Below, one piece after another: positions 1 to 5,015 of a stretch of DNA of 21,723 nt. The translations under genes were made by a program, and so were the position numbers. Numbering within the stretch: position 1 is the first letter of the stretch; each line of letters opens with the position of its first letter. Source of the DNA: Nitrospina sp. (lineage in GTDB: Bacteria > Nitrospinota > Nitrospinia > Nitrospinales > Nitrospinaceae); the NCBI GenBank assembly GCA_004357365.1, contig SMVT01000039.1, forward strand, positions 1 to 21,723. The letters run 5' to 3'. The notes beneath the pieces were generated by a model, which saw only the letters and a program-made list of their open reading frames with translations, did no database searches and was not told where the DNA came from.

Positions 1-870
1 CTCCTGGTGGAATACCAGAACCTGCCCTTTCATCAGGTGCTGTTTCTGGAGACCCTGGGTTTTCAGAAGGAGGTGGCGGAATCCAAGGCCCGGGAGCTGG
101 AAACGCTTCTTCAGGAGCATCCCGGCACCGGCTCGAAGGTGCAACTGGCGCTGGCGCCCCATGCGCTTTATTCCGTTTCGCCGGCACTATTTCAGGCATT
201 GAAGCAACTGGCCGACCGCATGGGGTGCCGGTTTTCCTGTCACGTGGCGGAGGTGGCGGAGGAAACCCGGTTTTTGAGGGACGGCAAAGGAGAATTTCTT
301 GAACTGCTCAACCAGCGGAAGGTTTATGACCCGTCGTGGACCCCTCCCGGTGTCAGTCCGGTACGTTACCTGGAGCAGTTGGGAGTTCTGGGGGAACTGG
401 TCGCAATCCATTTAAACTGTATCGATGAAGAGGATTCTGACCGGCTGGCGGCCCATAACGCCTCCGCCGTGTTTTGTCCGGGCAGTACCCGCTGGTTCGG
501 CAGGAAGGGATGGATGCCGGTACGCGCCCTTTTGGATAAAGGGATGGCGGTGGGACTCGGCACCGATTCCCTGGCCAGCGCCGACTCGCTCAATTTTCTA
601 GATGAAATTCGTATAACGGAACAACTAGTGCCCGGATTGCACCGCTCGGAAATCCTGTGGCTGGCCACCGCCGGCGGTAACCAGGCTCTGGGACTGGAGA
701 ATATAGGCGTCGATATCGGCAGGGAGGCGGATCTGATTGGCTTCCGATTTCGGAATCAAGGGGAGGACTGGTGGGATCTTCCGTTCGATGCGGAGCGGCG
801 GCAGGTCGATTTTTCGATGGTCTCCGGAGAGATTATTTTTGAAAAATCCACGATTTACCGTAGGGAATAA
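1..870 (+). CDS. amidohydrolase-superfamily deaminase/hydrolase, 3' part
   Basis: The reading frame is open from the first base of the window, so the true start lies upstream. The GTG at base 7 is simply the first in-frame start-like codon. The visible 289 codons match the C-terminal two thirds of a zinc-dependent amidohydrolase of the MtaD/TrzN/aminodeoxyfutalosine-deaminase type. A CHVAE motif (His codon at 241) fits the third metal-ligand histidine, followed by E-E. The segment AIHLNCIDEED fits the catalytic-histidine strand. GLGTDSLAS (Asp codon at 565) fits the metal-binding aspartate. The paired HxH metal motif would lie outside the window. Where relatives usually have HCPRSN this protein has FCPGST, so the substrate may differ. 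Deamination of a nucleoside-like substrate is an inference; the substrate is unknown. The gene is followed by a non-coding gap and looks unrelated to the operon downstream. Confidence 0.8.
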   Translation, partial: LLVEYQNLPFHQVLFLETLGFQKEVAESKARELETLLQEHPGTGSKVQLALAPHALYSVSPALFQALKQLADRMGCRFSCHVAEVAEETRFLRDGKGEFLELLNQRKVYDPSWTPPGVSPVRYLEQLGVLGELVAIHLNCIDEEDSDRLAAHNASAVFCPGSTRWFGRKGWMPVRALLDKGMAVGLGTDSLASADSLNFLDEIRITEQLVPGLHRSEILWLATAGGNQALGLENIGVDIGREADLIGFRFRNQGEDWWDLPFDAERRQVDFSMVSGEIIFEKSTIYRRE

Positions 871-1045
871 ATAACTATTTGAAAATTAAAGAATTAATCG
901 ATTTTTGGGAAAAATGGCGGTTTCAGGAAAAAACCGCATAAACCCTTAAAAAAATTTGTTCTTCCGCCGGTTTCCGTGATAGAGTATGGTTTGCCCGTTG
1001 GATGGGATACTGGGACTTCTTGCCAAAGGATTTTATTCTCTTTTA

Positions 1046-1075
1046 TTGCACAAACCGTAAAAAATAAAGTAAGAT
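1046..1075 (+). promoter_or_regulatory. candidate sigma70-type promoter for the tRNA cluster
   Basis: TTGCAC at 1046-1051 and TAAGAT at 1070-1075 are separated by 18 bases. Each matches the -35 or -10 consensus at 4 of 6 positions, and the -10 keeps the key first T, A and last T. Transcription would begin near 1082 and read toward tRNA-Tyr. It is the best match I found in the gap, but hexamers of this quality also occur by chance in AT-rich DNA. Confidence 0.4.
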
Positions 1076-1136
1076 ACCTGCTTTCATTTTGGACGCGGGC
1101 TATGTCTTTTAATGGCTTGAACCGTCAATGGTGAAT

Positions 1137-1176
1137 CAGCCGCCAAGGGATTGATGTCCCTTGGCCTGCTTTATTT
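1137..1176 (+). terminator. hairpin with T-rich tail, terminator or attenuator candidate
   Basis: A perfect 9-bp stem pairs 1142-1150 with 1157-1165 around a six-base loop. Beyond a two-base bulge, three more pairs form (1137-1139 with 1166-1168). The tail is CTTTATTT, a modest T-tract. It lies 267 bases past the amidohydrolase stop and about 60 bases after the predicted start of the candidate promoter. It could therefore end a readthrough transcript, attenuate the tRNA transcript, or end a short RNA. Confidence 0.4.
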
Positions 1177-1268
1177 GTAACGTGTTGGCGCGGAATGGCG
1201 GCCTGTTGGTTGAGGAATATTTTTCATTATTGAGATTGCAAGGCAGGGGGTAATTGCCTCCAGAAGCT

Positions 1269-1353
1269 GGGGAGATTCCCGAGTGGCCAAAGGGAACAGA
1301 CTGTAAATCTGTCGGCTCAGCCTTCGGAGGTTCGAATCCTCCTCTCCCCACCA
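1269..1353 (+). tRNA. tRNA-Tyr (anticodon GTA)
   Basis: The acceptor stem GGGGAGA (1269-1275) pairs with TCTCCCC (1343-1349). A discriminator A and an encoded CCA (1351-1353) follow. The anticodon arm ACAGA/TCTGT carries loop CTGTAAA with GTA at 1303-1305. The long variable arm is typical of bacterial tRNA-Tyr (class II), and the T-loop TTCGAAT is standard. It is the first gene of a Tyr-Gly-Thr tRNA cluster of the kind that often precedes the tuf/secE/nusG region. Confidence 0.97.
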
Positions 1354-1368
1354 TTAATAATATATTTT

Positions 1369-1445
1369 GCGGGAATAGCTCAGTTGGCTAGAGCGTCAGC
1401 CTTCCAAGCTGAGGGTCGCGGGTTCGAGTCCCGTTTCCCGCTCCA
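1369..1445 (+). tRNA. tRNA-Gly (anticodon TCC)
   Basis: The acceptor GCGGGAA (1369-1375) pairs with TTCCCGC (1435-1441), followed by discriminator T and an encoded CCA (1443-1445). The anticodon stem TCAGC/GCTGA encloses loop CTTCCAA, with TCC at 1403-1405, which reads GGA and related glycine codons. D-arm (AGCTCAGTTGGCTAGAGC) and T-arm (TTCGAGT) are canonical. It lies 15 bases after tRNA-Tyr and is presumably co-transcribed. Confidence 0.97.
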
Positions 1446-1496
1446 GGGTGCAACCCCTTAGGGTCCGGGGGAGCGGTGAATCGTTGACATTACAAT

Positions 1497-1571
1497 GCCC
1501 ACGTAGCTCAGTGGTGGAGCACTTCCTTGGTAAGGAAGAGGTCATCGGTTCAATCCCGATCGTGGGCTCCA
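1497..1571 (+). tRNA. tRNA-Thr (anticodon GGT)
   Basis: The acceptor GCCCACG (1497-1503) pairs with CGTGGGC (1561-1567), followed by discriminator T and an encoded CCA (1569-1571). The anticodon stem CTTCC/GGAAG encloses loop TTGGTAA with GGT at 1529-1531, reading ACC/ACU threonine codons. It completes the Tyr-Gly-Thr trio. In many bacteria a tuf gene follows directly; here rpmG follows instead. Confidence 0.97.
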
Positions 1572-1665
1572 GAAAACAGCAGTCGGTTTCAGGGCGGCGG
1601 TCAATCACGGATGGGAACAATGAAGACGGGTCGGTTTGGAGCGGGCCCGGGACGGGTGTAATGCG

Positions 1666-1815
1666 ATGAGTGATATCGTTCATTTGGCGTGCGGCGAGTG
1701 CAAGCGCAGGAATTATTCCACGACGAGGAACAAGAAGAAAACCACGGCCAGGCTGGAGTTTAAAAAATATTGCCGGTTCTGCCGAAAGCACACCCCTCAC
1801 AAGGAAACCAAGTAA
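1666..1815 (+). CDS. rpmG: 50S ribosomal protein L33
   Basis: This 49-codon gene lies between tRNA-Thr and tRNA-Trp, its usual site in many bacteria. The protein begins MSDIVHLACGECKRR and ends with a basic tail. It is a small beta-sheet protein of the large subunit near the exit site. Two cysteine pairs, C9-x2-C12 and C36-x2-C39, form the zinc-binding (C+) version of L33. The ATG at 1666 is preferred because the ATG five bases upstream (1661) is out of frame and stops after two codons. The ribosome-binding site is weak (GGGTG about 8 bases upstream). No second, zinc-free L33 copy is visible in the window. Confidence 0.93.
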   Translation: MSDIVHLACGECKRRNYSTTRNKKKTTARLEFKKYCRFCRKHTPHKETK

Positions 1816-1824
1816 ACAAGGGTT

Positions 1825-1877
1825 GCCGGGGCGGGCCGATCGGGCCCGTGCGCCCGGCGGACCGTTTATCGGCCGGG
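1825..1877 (+). repeat. GC-rich inverted repeats with alternative pairing
   Basis: GCCGGG (1825-1830) can pair with CCCGGC (1853-1858), enclosing a CGGGCC/GGCCCG stem (1832-1837 with 1843-1848). The same CCCGGC can instead pair with a second GCCGGG at 1872-1877. The two folds exclude each other. A short GGCC...GGCC pair and five Ts follow at 1871-1903. The element sits between rpmG and tRNA-Trp. It may be a processing signal or a weak attenuator. GC-rich spacers form such pairs easily. Confidence 0.3.
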
Positions 1878-1914
1878 TGGTTCCAACCTGAATTGGCCTT
1901 TTTGAACAGTTAAT

Positions 1915-1989
1915 AGGCCAGTAGCTCTAATTGGTTAGAGCGCCAGACTCCAAATCTGGATGTTGGGGGTTCGACTCCCTCCTGGCCTG
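1915..1989 (+). tRNA. tRNA-Trp (anticodon CCA)
   Basis: The acceptor AGGCCAG (1915-1921) pairs with CTGGCCT (1982-1988), with discriminator G at 1989. The anticodon stem CCAGA/TCTGG holds loop CTCCAAA with CCA at 1950-1952. The T-loop TTCGACT and D-arm are canonical. Unlike the three tRNAs upstream, no 3' CCA is encoded (the next bases are TAT), so it would have to be added by the CCA-adding enzyme. tRNA-Trp directly before secE-nusG is a common bacterial arrangement. Confidence 0.96.
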
Positions 1990-1990
1990 T

Positions 1991-2203
1991 ATGAAAATTG
2001 AATGGACCGGTGGCATGCTGGGAAAAGCAAAAGTTTTTTTAAGTGAGGTGAAGGTCGAGGTTAAAAAGGTCACTTGGCCCTCCCGCAAGGATGCCATGGG
2101 CGGCACCATGGTGGTGATGGTGGTGGTGCTGATCATTGCCGTTTTTCTGGGGATCGTCGATACGATTCTTTCAAAAATCGTAGAAGCGTTGATTTCAGGT
2201 TGA
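1991..2203 (+). CDS. secE: preprotein translocase subunit SecE
   Basis: This is the short, single-span form of SecE, the subunit that clamps the SecY channel at the inner membrane. The KKVTWPSRKD motif marks the conserved amphipathic cytosolic helix. One hydrophobic segment follows (about residues 39-58, MVVMVVVLIIAVFLGIV). Two starts are possible. ATG 1991 (70 residues) lies one base after the tRNA-Trp body and has no leader of its own. ATG 2015 (62 residues, MLGKAKVF) matches the usual length but has only a GGTGG run placed too close. I list the longer form but consider 2015 about equally likely. The stop codon lies two bases before nusG. Confidence 0.88.
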   Translation: MKIEWTGGMLGKAKVFLSEVKVEVKKVTWPSRKDAMGGTMVVMVVVLIIAVFLGIVDTILSKIVEALISG

Positions 2204-2205
2204 AT

Positions 2206-2745
2206 ATGGAGAGTGCTGCAACCAAAGAATGGTATGTGATCCACACGTACTCCGGGTTTGAAAACAAGGTCAAGATGAGCTTGGAGGATCGCTTTGTCCA
2301 CGCCGGCCTGATGGACAAGCTGGGGGAGATCATCATCCCCACCGAAGAGGTCGTCGAGATCCGCGGCGGCAAAAAAAAGATCAGCTCCCGCAAGTTTTAT
2401 CCGGGGTATGTGTTGATCAACGTCGAGATGGACCAGGACATCTGGTACCTGATCAAGAACACGCCCAAGGTCACCGGGTTCCCCGGCGGGGCGACGCCTG
2501 CGCCATTGACCGAAACCGAGGTCAAGGACGTGATGGACCAGATCAAGGGCGAGACGAAGACTCCCAAACCGAAATTCATTTTCGAGAAGGGAGAAAACGT
2601 GCGGGTGATCGAAGGTCCGTTCATAAATTTCAACGGGGTGGTGGAAGAAGTCAATCCCGACAAGGGCAAGGTCAAGGTGATGGTTTCGATTTTCGGCCGC
2701 GCCACACCGGTGGAGTTGGAGTTCCCGCAGATCGAGGCCGTGTAA
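2206..2745 (+). CDS. nusG: transcription termination/antitermination factor NusG
   Basis: The 179-residue protein begins MESAATKEWYVIHTYSG, matching the NGN domain (about residues 8-120) that binds the RNA polymerase clamp. It ends with a KOW domain (FEKGENVRVIEGPF, then VSIFGRATPVELEF) that contacts Rho or ribosomal protein S10. The length is typical and there is no inserted domain. The start at 2206 is chosen because the frame is open further upstream (to 2074) only through secE in another frame. An AGG six bases upstream, inside secE, serves as a minimal ribosome-binding site, so translation is probably coupled to secE. Confidence 0.96.
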   Translation: MESAATKEWYVIHTYSGFENKVKMSLEDRFVHAGLMDKLGEIIIPTEEVVEIRGGKKKISSRKFYPGYVLINVEMDQDIWYLIKNTPKVTGFPGGATPAPLTETEVKDVMDQIKGETKTPKPKFIFEKGENVRVIEGPFINFNGVVEEVNPDKGKVKVMVSIFGRATPVELEFPQIEAV

Positions 2746-2776
2746 TTTAAGAGCGATATTGGAAGGTGTGTGAAGC

Positions 2777-3202
2777 ATGGCAAAAAAAGTAATCAGTCAG
2801 GTTAAATTGCAGATTCCGGCGGGACAGGCCACGCCCTCGCCGCCGGTAGGGCCCGCGTTGGGTCAGGCCGGGGTCAACATCATGGATTTCTGCAAGGCGT
2901 TCAACGCGCGAACGCAGGGCCAGGAGGGGATGATCATCCCAGCGGTGATTTCCGTTTACGAGGATAAGAGTTTCACCTTTATCACCAAATCGCCTCCGGC
3001 CTCGATTCTGCTCAAGCAGGCGGCGGGTATTGCCAAGGGGTCCTCCAATCCCAGTAAGGAAAACGTGGGTACGGTGACGCGCGAGCAGGTGAAGGAAATC
3101 GCGGAAATCAAAAAGGCGGATTTGAACGCCTTTAACGTGGAAGCCGCGATGAAGATTATCGAAGGCTCGGCCCACAGCATGGGCATCAAAGTCGAAGGTT
3201 AG
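2777..3202 (+). CDS. rplK: 50S ribosomal protein L11
   Basis: The 141-residue protein has the usual L11 length. Its N-terminal proline-rich segment (TPSPPVGPALGQAGVN) is the hallmark region that moves at the GTPase-associated centre. The C-terminal domain binds 23S rRNA helices 43/44 and ends AHSMGIKVEG. GGAAGG lies 10 bases before ATG. It is 31 bases after nusG and 16 bases before rplA, giving the standard nusG-rplK-rplA order. Confidence 0.98.
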   Translation: MAKKVISQVKLQIPAGQATPSPPVGPALGQAGVNIMDFCKAFNARTQGQEGMIIPAVISVYEDKSFTFITKSPPASILLKQAAGIAKGSSNPSKENVGTVTREQVKEIAEIKKADLNAFNVEAAMKIIEGSAHSMGIKVEG

Positions 3203-3218
3203 AAGGGTAAAAGGAAGT

Positions 3219-3899
3219 ATGGCAAAGCATGGTAAAAAATATAATGCCGCGGCGGAAAAAATCGACCGCCTCAAGGTCTACGAATTGAGCGAAGCGCTCG
3301 GCTTGGCCAAGGAAGGTAAGGTCACCAAGTTCGATGCGTCGATAGATGTGGCGGTGAAGCTGGGGGTGGATCCCCGCAAAGCCGATCAGAACATCCGCGG
3401 CAGTGTGGTGTTGCCCAAGGGCAGCGGAAAAAAATTCCGCGTTCTGGTGTTCGCCAAGGGCGAGAAAGAAAAGGAAGCGTTGGATGCCGGAGCGGAGTTT
3501 GTCGGCGGCGACGATCTGGCTAAGAAAATTCAGGGCGGCTGGACCGATTTCGACCGCGTGGTCGCCACCCCGGACATGATGGGCACCGTCGGCAAGCTCG
3601 GTAAGATTCTCGGGCCGCGGGGATTGATGCCCAATCCCAAAATCGGCACCGTCACGTTCGACGTCAAGGAAGCCGTCCGGCAGATTCAGGCGGGCAAGGT
3701 CGATTTCCGGGTGGACAAAGCCGGAATCATCCACGCGTCGGTCGGCAAGGCCAGTTTTTTGGTGGAGGATCTGGCCGAGAATTTCAAAGAGTTGATGGGC
3801 ACCCTGGTCAAAATGAAACCGGCGACCGCCAAGGGGACCTATGTCAAAGGCATTTCGTTGTCCACCACCATGGGTCCGGGGATTCGGGTTTCGTATTAA
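3219..3899 (+). CDS. rplA: 50S ribosomal protein L1
   Basis: The 226-residue protein is close to the usual length of about 230. It shows the L1-stalk signature motifs, including GILGP-like text (LGKILGPRGLMPNPK) and the C-terminal KGTYVKGISLSTTMGPG. L1 binds the mobile L1 stalk of 23S rRNA and assists tRNA exit. In other bacteria it also represses its own operon by binding the rplK leader; I could not identify such a site here. A GGAAG ribosome-binding site lies just before the ATG. Confidence 0.98.
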   Translation: MAKHGKKYNAAAEKIDRLKVYELSEALGLAKEGKVTKFDASIDVAVKLGVDPRKADQNIRGSVVLPKGSGKKFRVLVFAKGEKEKEALDAGAEFVGGDDLAKKIQGGWTDFDRVVATPDMMGTVGKLGKILGPRGLMPNPKIGTVTFDVKEAVRQIQAGKVDFRVDKAGIIHASVGKASFLVEDLAENFKELMGTLVKMKPATAKGTYVKGISLSTTMGPGIRVSY

Positions 3900-3972
3900 C
3901 CGAATCGGCGGTTCTCTGGAAACGGGCAGACGATTTTCCGGGTAATGGATTTGGTAAGAAAGGATTGGGATT
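3900..3972 (+). promoter_or_regulatory. rplJ leader, possible L10-binding site
   Basis: The 73 bases between rplA and rplJ contain a hairpin pairing 3916-3922 with 3935-3941 (six Watson-Crick pairs and one G-T) around a 12-base loop. This is where L10 leaders that bind the L10-L7/L12 complex and shut down translation usually lie. I cannot verify the kink-turn and consensus bases by eye, so the assignment rests on position and a modest stem. Confidence 0.3.
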
Positions 3973-4500
3973 TTGCCGACATCAGCGAAACAGCAAACCA
4001 TTGATGAGTTGAATGACGTGTTCACCCGCGCCAAGTCTGCGATATTGGCGCATTATCACGGTATCTCGGCGGCGGACATGACGATCCTGCGCACCCATAT
4101 GCGGGAGCGCGCGGTGGATTTCCGGGTGATCAAAAACACGCTGGCGAAGAAAGCGATGAAGGACACGCCGTTGGAGCTTTTGGAATCCGAGTTCAAGGGG
4201 CCCGTTTCCCTGCTGGTGAGTTTCGACGATGCCGTGGCTCCGGCCAAGGCGCTGGCCGATTACGCCAGGTCGGGTGTCAAGAAAAGCCCCGATGTGGTGG
4301 CGGGAGTGGTCGAGGGCCAGCAGGTCACGCTGGAGGAGATCCAGGCGCTGGCCGATCTGCCTTCGAAGGAGGTTCTGCTGTCCCAGTTGTTGTCCGTCAT
4401 GAACGGGCCCACCACCAATTTTGTGGGCGTGTTCAGCGCTCTGTTGCGCAAACTGGTGGGCACGCTGGATGCGATCAAGGATCAGAAAGCCCAGGGGTGA
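3973..4500 (+). CDS. rplJ: 50S ribosomal protein L10
   Basis: The 175-residue protein is the base of the L7/L12 stalk. Its N-terminal domain (TIDELNDVFTRAKSAILAHY) binds 23S rRNA helix 42. A long C-terminal helix (from about residue 135) carries L7/L12 dimers. The start is TTG at 3973. An in-frame TAA at 3955-3957 blocks any upstream extension, there is no ATG before residue 36, and AGAAAGGA is placed about 8 bases ahead. An unusual start codon in an autoregulated gene could lower its translation rate. Confidence 0.95.
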   Translation: MPTSAKQQTIDELNDVFTRAKSAILAHYHGISAADMTILRTHMRERAVDFRVIKNTLAKKAMKDTPLELLESEFKGPVSLLVSFDDAVAPAKALADYARSGVKKSPDVVAGVVEGQQVTLEEIQALADLPSKEVLLSQLLSVMNGPTTNFVGVFSALLRKLVGTLDAIKDQKAQG

Positions 4501-4568
4501 CCGTTCGTGGCGGTTGCCGGGTTCTATAACCGTTTTGTTTTGATTTTCCGTTGAGAAAGGAGTTTGAA

Positions 4569-4943
4569 ATGGCTGTAACGAAGGATGATATCGTTTCATT
4601 TATCGACAACATGTCGGTTCTGGAAATGTCTGAATTTGTCAAGGAGTTGGAAGACAAGTATGGGGTCACCGCGGCCGCGCCGACCATGGTTGTTGCAGCG
4701 CCGGGTGGCGGAGAAGCCGCCGCCGAAGAGAAGACCGAGTTTGATGTGGTGCTCACCGCTATTGGTGACAAAAAGATTCAGGTGATCAAGGAAGTTCGCA
4801 GCATCACCAACCTGGGATTGAAAGACGCCAAAGACCTGGTAGAAAGCGCCCCCAAGGAGATCAAAGAGGGTGTCAAAAAAGAAGAAGCCGAAGAGATCAA
4901 GCAAAAGATCGAAGCGGTGGGTGGGTCTGTCGAGATCAAATAA
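4569..4943 (+). CDS. rplL: 50S ribosomal protein L7/L12
   Basis: The 124-residue acidic stalk protein recruits translational GTPases. The N-terminal dimerisation domain covers about residues 1-32. An Ala/Gly/Pro-rich hinge (AAAPTMVVAAPGGGEAAAEE) follows. The C-terminal domain contains the conserved KIQVIKEVRSIT and GLKDAKDLVE segments that contact EF-G and EF-Tu. ATG 4569 is chosen because AAAGGAG sits six bases ahead of it. It follows rplJ by 68 bases, and rpoB begins 72 bases later. Confidence 0.98.
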   Translation: MAVTKDDIVSFIDNMSVLEMSEFVKELEDKYGVTAAAPTMVVAAPGGGEAAAEEKTEFDVVLTAIGDKKIQVIKEVRSITNLGLKDAKDLVESAPKEIKEGVKKEEAEEIKQKIEAVGGSVEIK

Positions 4944-5015
4944 AGGGGTCTCGTGCGGATTTAAAGCTGTTTTTGGCAGGCGTTTATTAATTCAACCCAG
5001 GGAATCTGAAACCTT

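Larger units (their letters stand above)
871..1268. other. non-coding gap upstream of the tRNA cluster
   Basis: This 398-base stretch has no credible protein gene on either strand. It is AT-richer than its surroundings. It holds a 7-bp inverted repeat at 917-937, a candidate promoter at 1046-1075, a strong hairpin at 1137-1168, and a small repeat (1241-1245 with 1255-1259) just before tRNA-Tyr. It separates the amidohydrolase gene from the tRNA and ribosomal cluster. Confidence 0.6.

Noticed and set aside
917..937. 7-bp stem with seven-base loop after the amidohydrolase gene, as terminator
   Set aside because: No T-tract follows on the plus strand; the next bases are A-rich.
1484..1489. Perfect -35 box TTGACA just before tRNA-Thr
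   Set aside because: A matching -10 would fall at about 1507-1512, inside the tRNA, and that sequence (GCTCAG) is not a -10.
1136..1800. Short open frames on both strands across the tRNAs (for example MVGRGGFEPPKAEPTDLQS)
   Set aside because: They are translations of tRNA genes and their complements, a well-known source of spurious proteins.
1931..1990. SecE start at 1931
   Set aside because: The extra residues are encoded by the tRNA-Trp sequence itself.
2074..2205. Longer NusG start at 2074
   Set aside because: The extension overlaps secE in another frame, has no NusG-like sequence, and the family begins near MESAATKEWYVIHTY.
4551..4568. TTG start for L7/L12 at 4551
   Set aside because: The ribosome-binding site AAAGGAG lies within this extension and serves the ATG at 4569.
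4973..4990. Promoter between rplL and rpoB (TTGGCA at 4973)
   Set aside because: No -10 at proper spacing; the AT-rich TATTAA is only six bases downstream.
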